64,000 nucleotides of DNA from an uncultured Duncaniella sp. Its GTDB lineage: Bacteria; Bacteroidota; Bacteroidia; Bacteroidales; Muribaculaceae. Each line of letters starts with the position of its first letter. Positions within the stretch are counted from its first letter, which is position 1. The translations under genes and the position numbers were made by a program. The stretch lies in assembly GCA_910587515.1 (NCBI GenBank), contig CAJULW010000014.1, forward strand, positions 1 to 64,000, read 5' to 3'. The notes beneath the pieces were generated by a model, which did no database searches, was not told the origin of the DNA, and saw only the letters and a list, made by a program, of their open reading frames with translations. Below, one piece after another: positions 63,792 to 64,000 of the stretch.

Positions 63792-64000
63792 CTATGCAGC
63801 TACAGTCAAAAGATAGTCGTAGAAATAGCTTACGATACCGAGTCCTATTATACCGGCTACACAGACCCACATGCCAAGACGCTCCGAGCAAGCCGAACGG
63901 AATGTAGCGATCGGTTCTTCGCTCTCATTGATAAACATCGCTTTGACAACAAGCAGATAATAGTAAAGCGATATGATCGTATTGATAAGAGCTACAAGAA
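63792..64000 (-). CDS. nuoN: NADH-quinone oxidoreductase subunit N, C-terminus
   Basis: The last 69 codons of a membrane protein read from beyond the window: LVALINTIISLYYYLLVVKA, then a loop with ATFRSACSERLGMWVCV and a last helix ending YDYLLTVAA before a TAG at 63792-63794. The IISLYYYLLVVKAMF segment is typical of NuoN in Bacteroidota, part of complex I. Its start lies outside the window. Confidence 0.82.
   Translation of the reverse strand, partial: LVALINTIISLYYYLLVVKAMFINESEEPIATFRSACSERLGMWVCVAGIIGLGIVSYFYDYLLTVAA

Noticed and set aside
1..64000. CRISPR array or insertion sequence
   Set aside because: No set of regularly spaced direct repeats and no transposase were seen anywhere in the window.

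Overview
The window looks like a chromosomal segment of a gut Bacteroidota, order Bacteroidales, probably Muribaculaceae or a close relative. This is inferred from the gene content, not from a database search. The clues are GldH, RicT, ribonuclease Y beside ZapA, KorAB, Ino1, DUF4831, DUF4923, DUF4493, DUF5106, a 57-residue histone H1-like protein and T9SS-like C-terminal tails. About seventeen promoters also fit the Bacteroidota consensus (TAnnTTTG at -7, often TTG about 20 bp upstream), and Shine-Dalgarno sequences are mostly absent. Nearly everything is chromosomal housekeeping. There is no CRISPR array, IS element or rRNA, and phage-related content is limited to a terminase gene, a decayed neighbour and a lone amidase.

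Layout: 0-2.6 kb holds a CorC-like C-terminus, an LEA-like repeat protein and xseA. 3.0-11 kb is a plus-strand run: DUF5106/thioredoxin-like protein, DoxX, mnmA, a bifunctional-nuclease-type protein, a nucleoside transporter, rsmE, kdsA and a TPR protein. 11-18 kb holds polyprenol-phosphate mannosyltransferase, pyrC, korAB and ino1. 17.9-22.6 kb is minus strand: amidase, gldH-ricT, rny, a structured RNA candidate, zapA and a coiled-coil partner. 22.8-27.2 kb is a polysaccharide-export operon (SLBB porin, Wzz-like protein, M23 peptidase). Then come two tRNA-Val genes, ndk, a second M23 peptidase, dapA, padR-pspC, a Xer recombinase, hpf, and a divergent lipoprotein hydrolase/AraC pair.

35.9-43.9 kb is minus strand: a glycosyltransferase, an oligosaccharide flippase, folK, and infB-nusA-rimP in the order rimP-nusA-infB. 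44.2-45.5 kb is an M16 peptidase gene with one frame break. Divergent from it is the histone H1-like gene, followed by two large secreted paralogues. 49.9-54.3 kb holds an intact phage-type terminase large subunit beside a gene broken in three places. 54.4-64 kb holds DUF4831, nnr, a three-gene GT2/phosphoribosyltransferase/HAD operon, DUF4923, a DUF4493 lipoprotein, murI and the C-terminus of nuoN.

The points most worth a second look are: the GT2-PRTase-HAD operon, which fits a PRPP-dependent ribofuranose-addition module; the orphan terminase with its decaying partner; the palindrome that overlaps the padR promoter; the structured RNA between zapA and rny; and the paralogous secreted pair that shares one promoter architecture.
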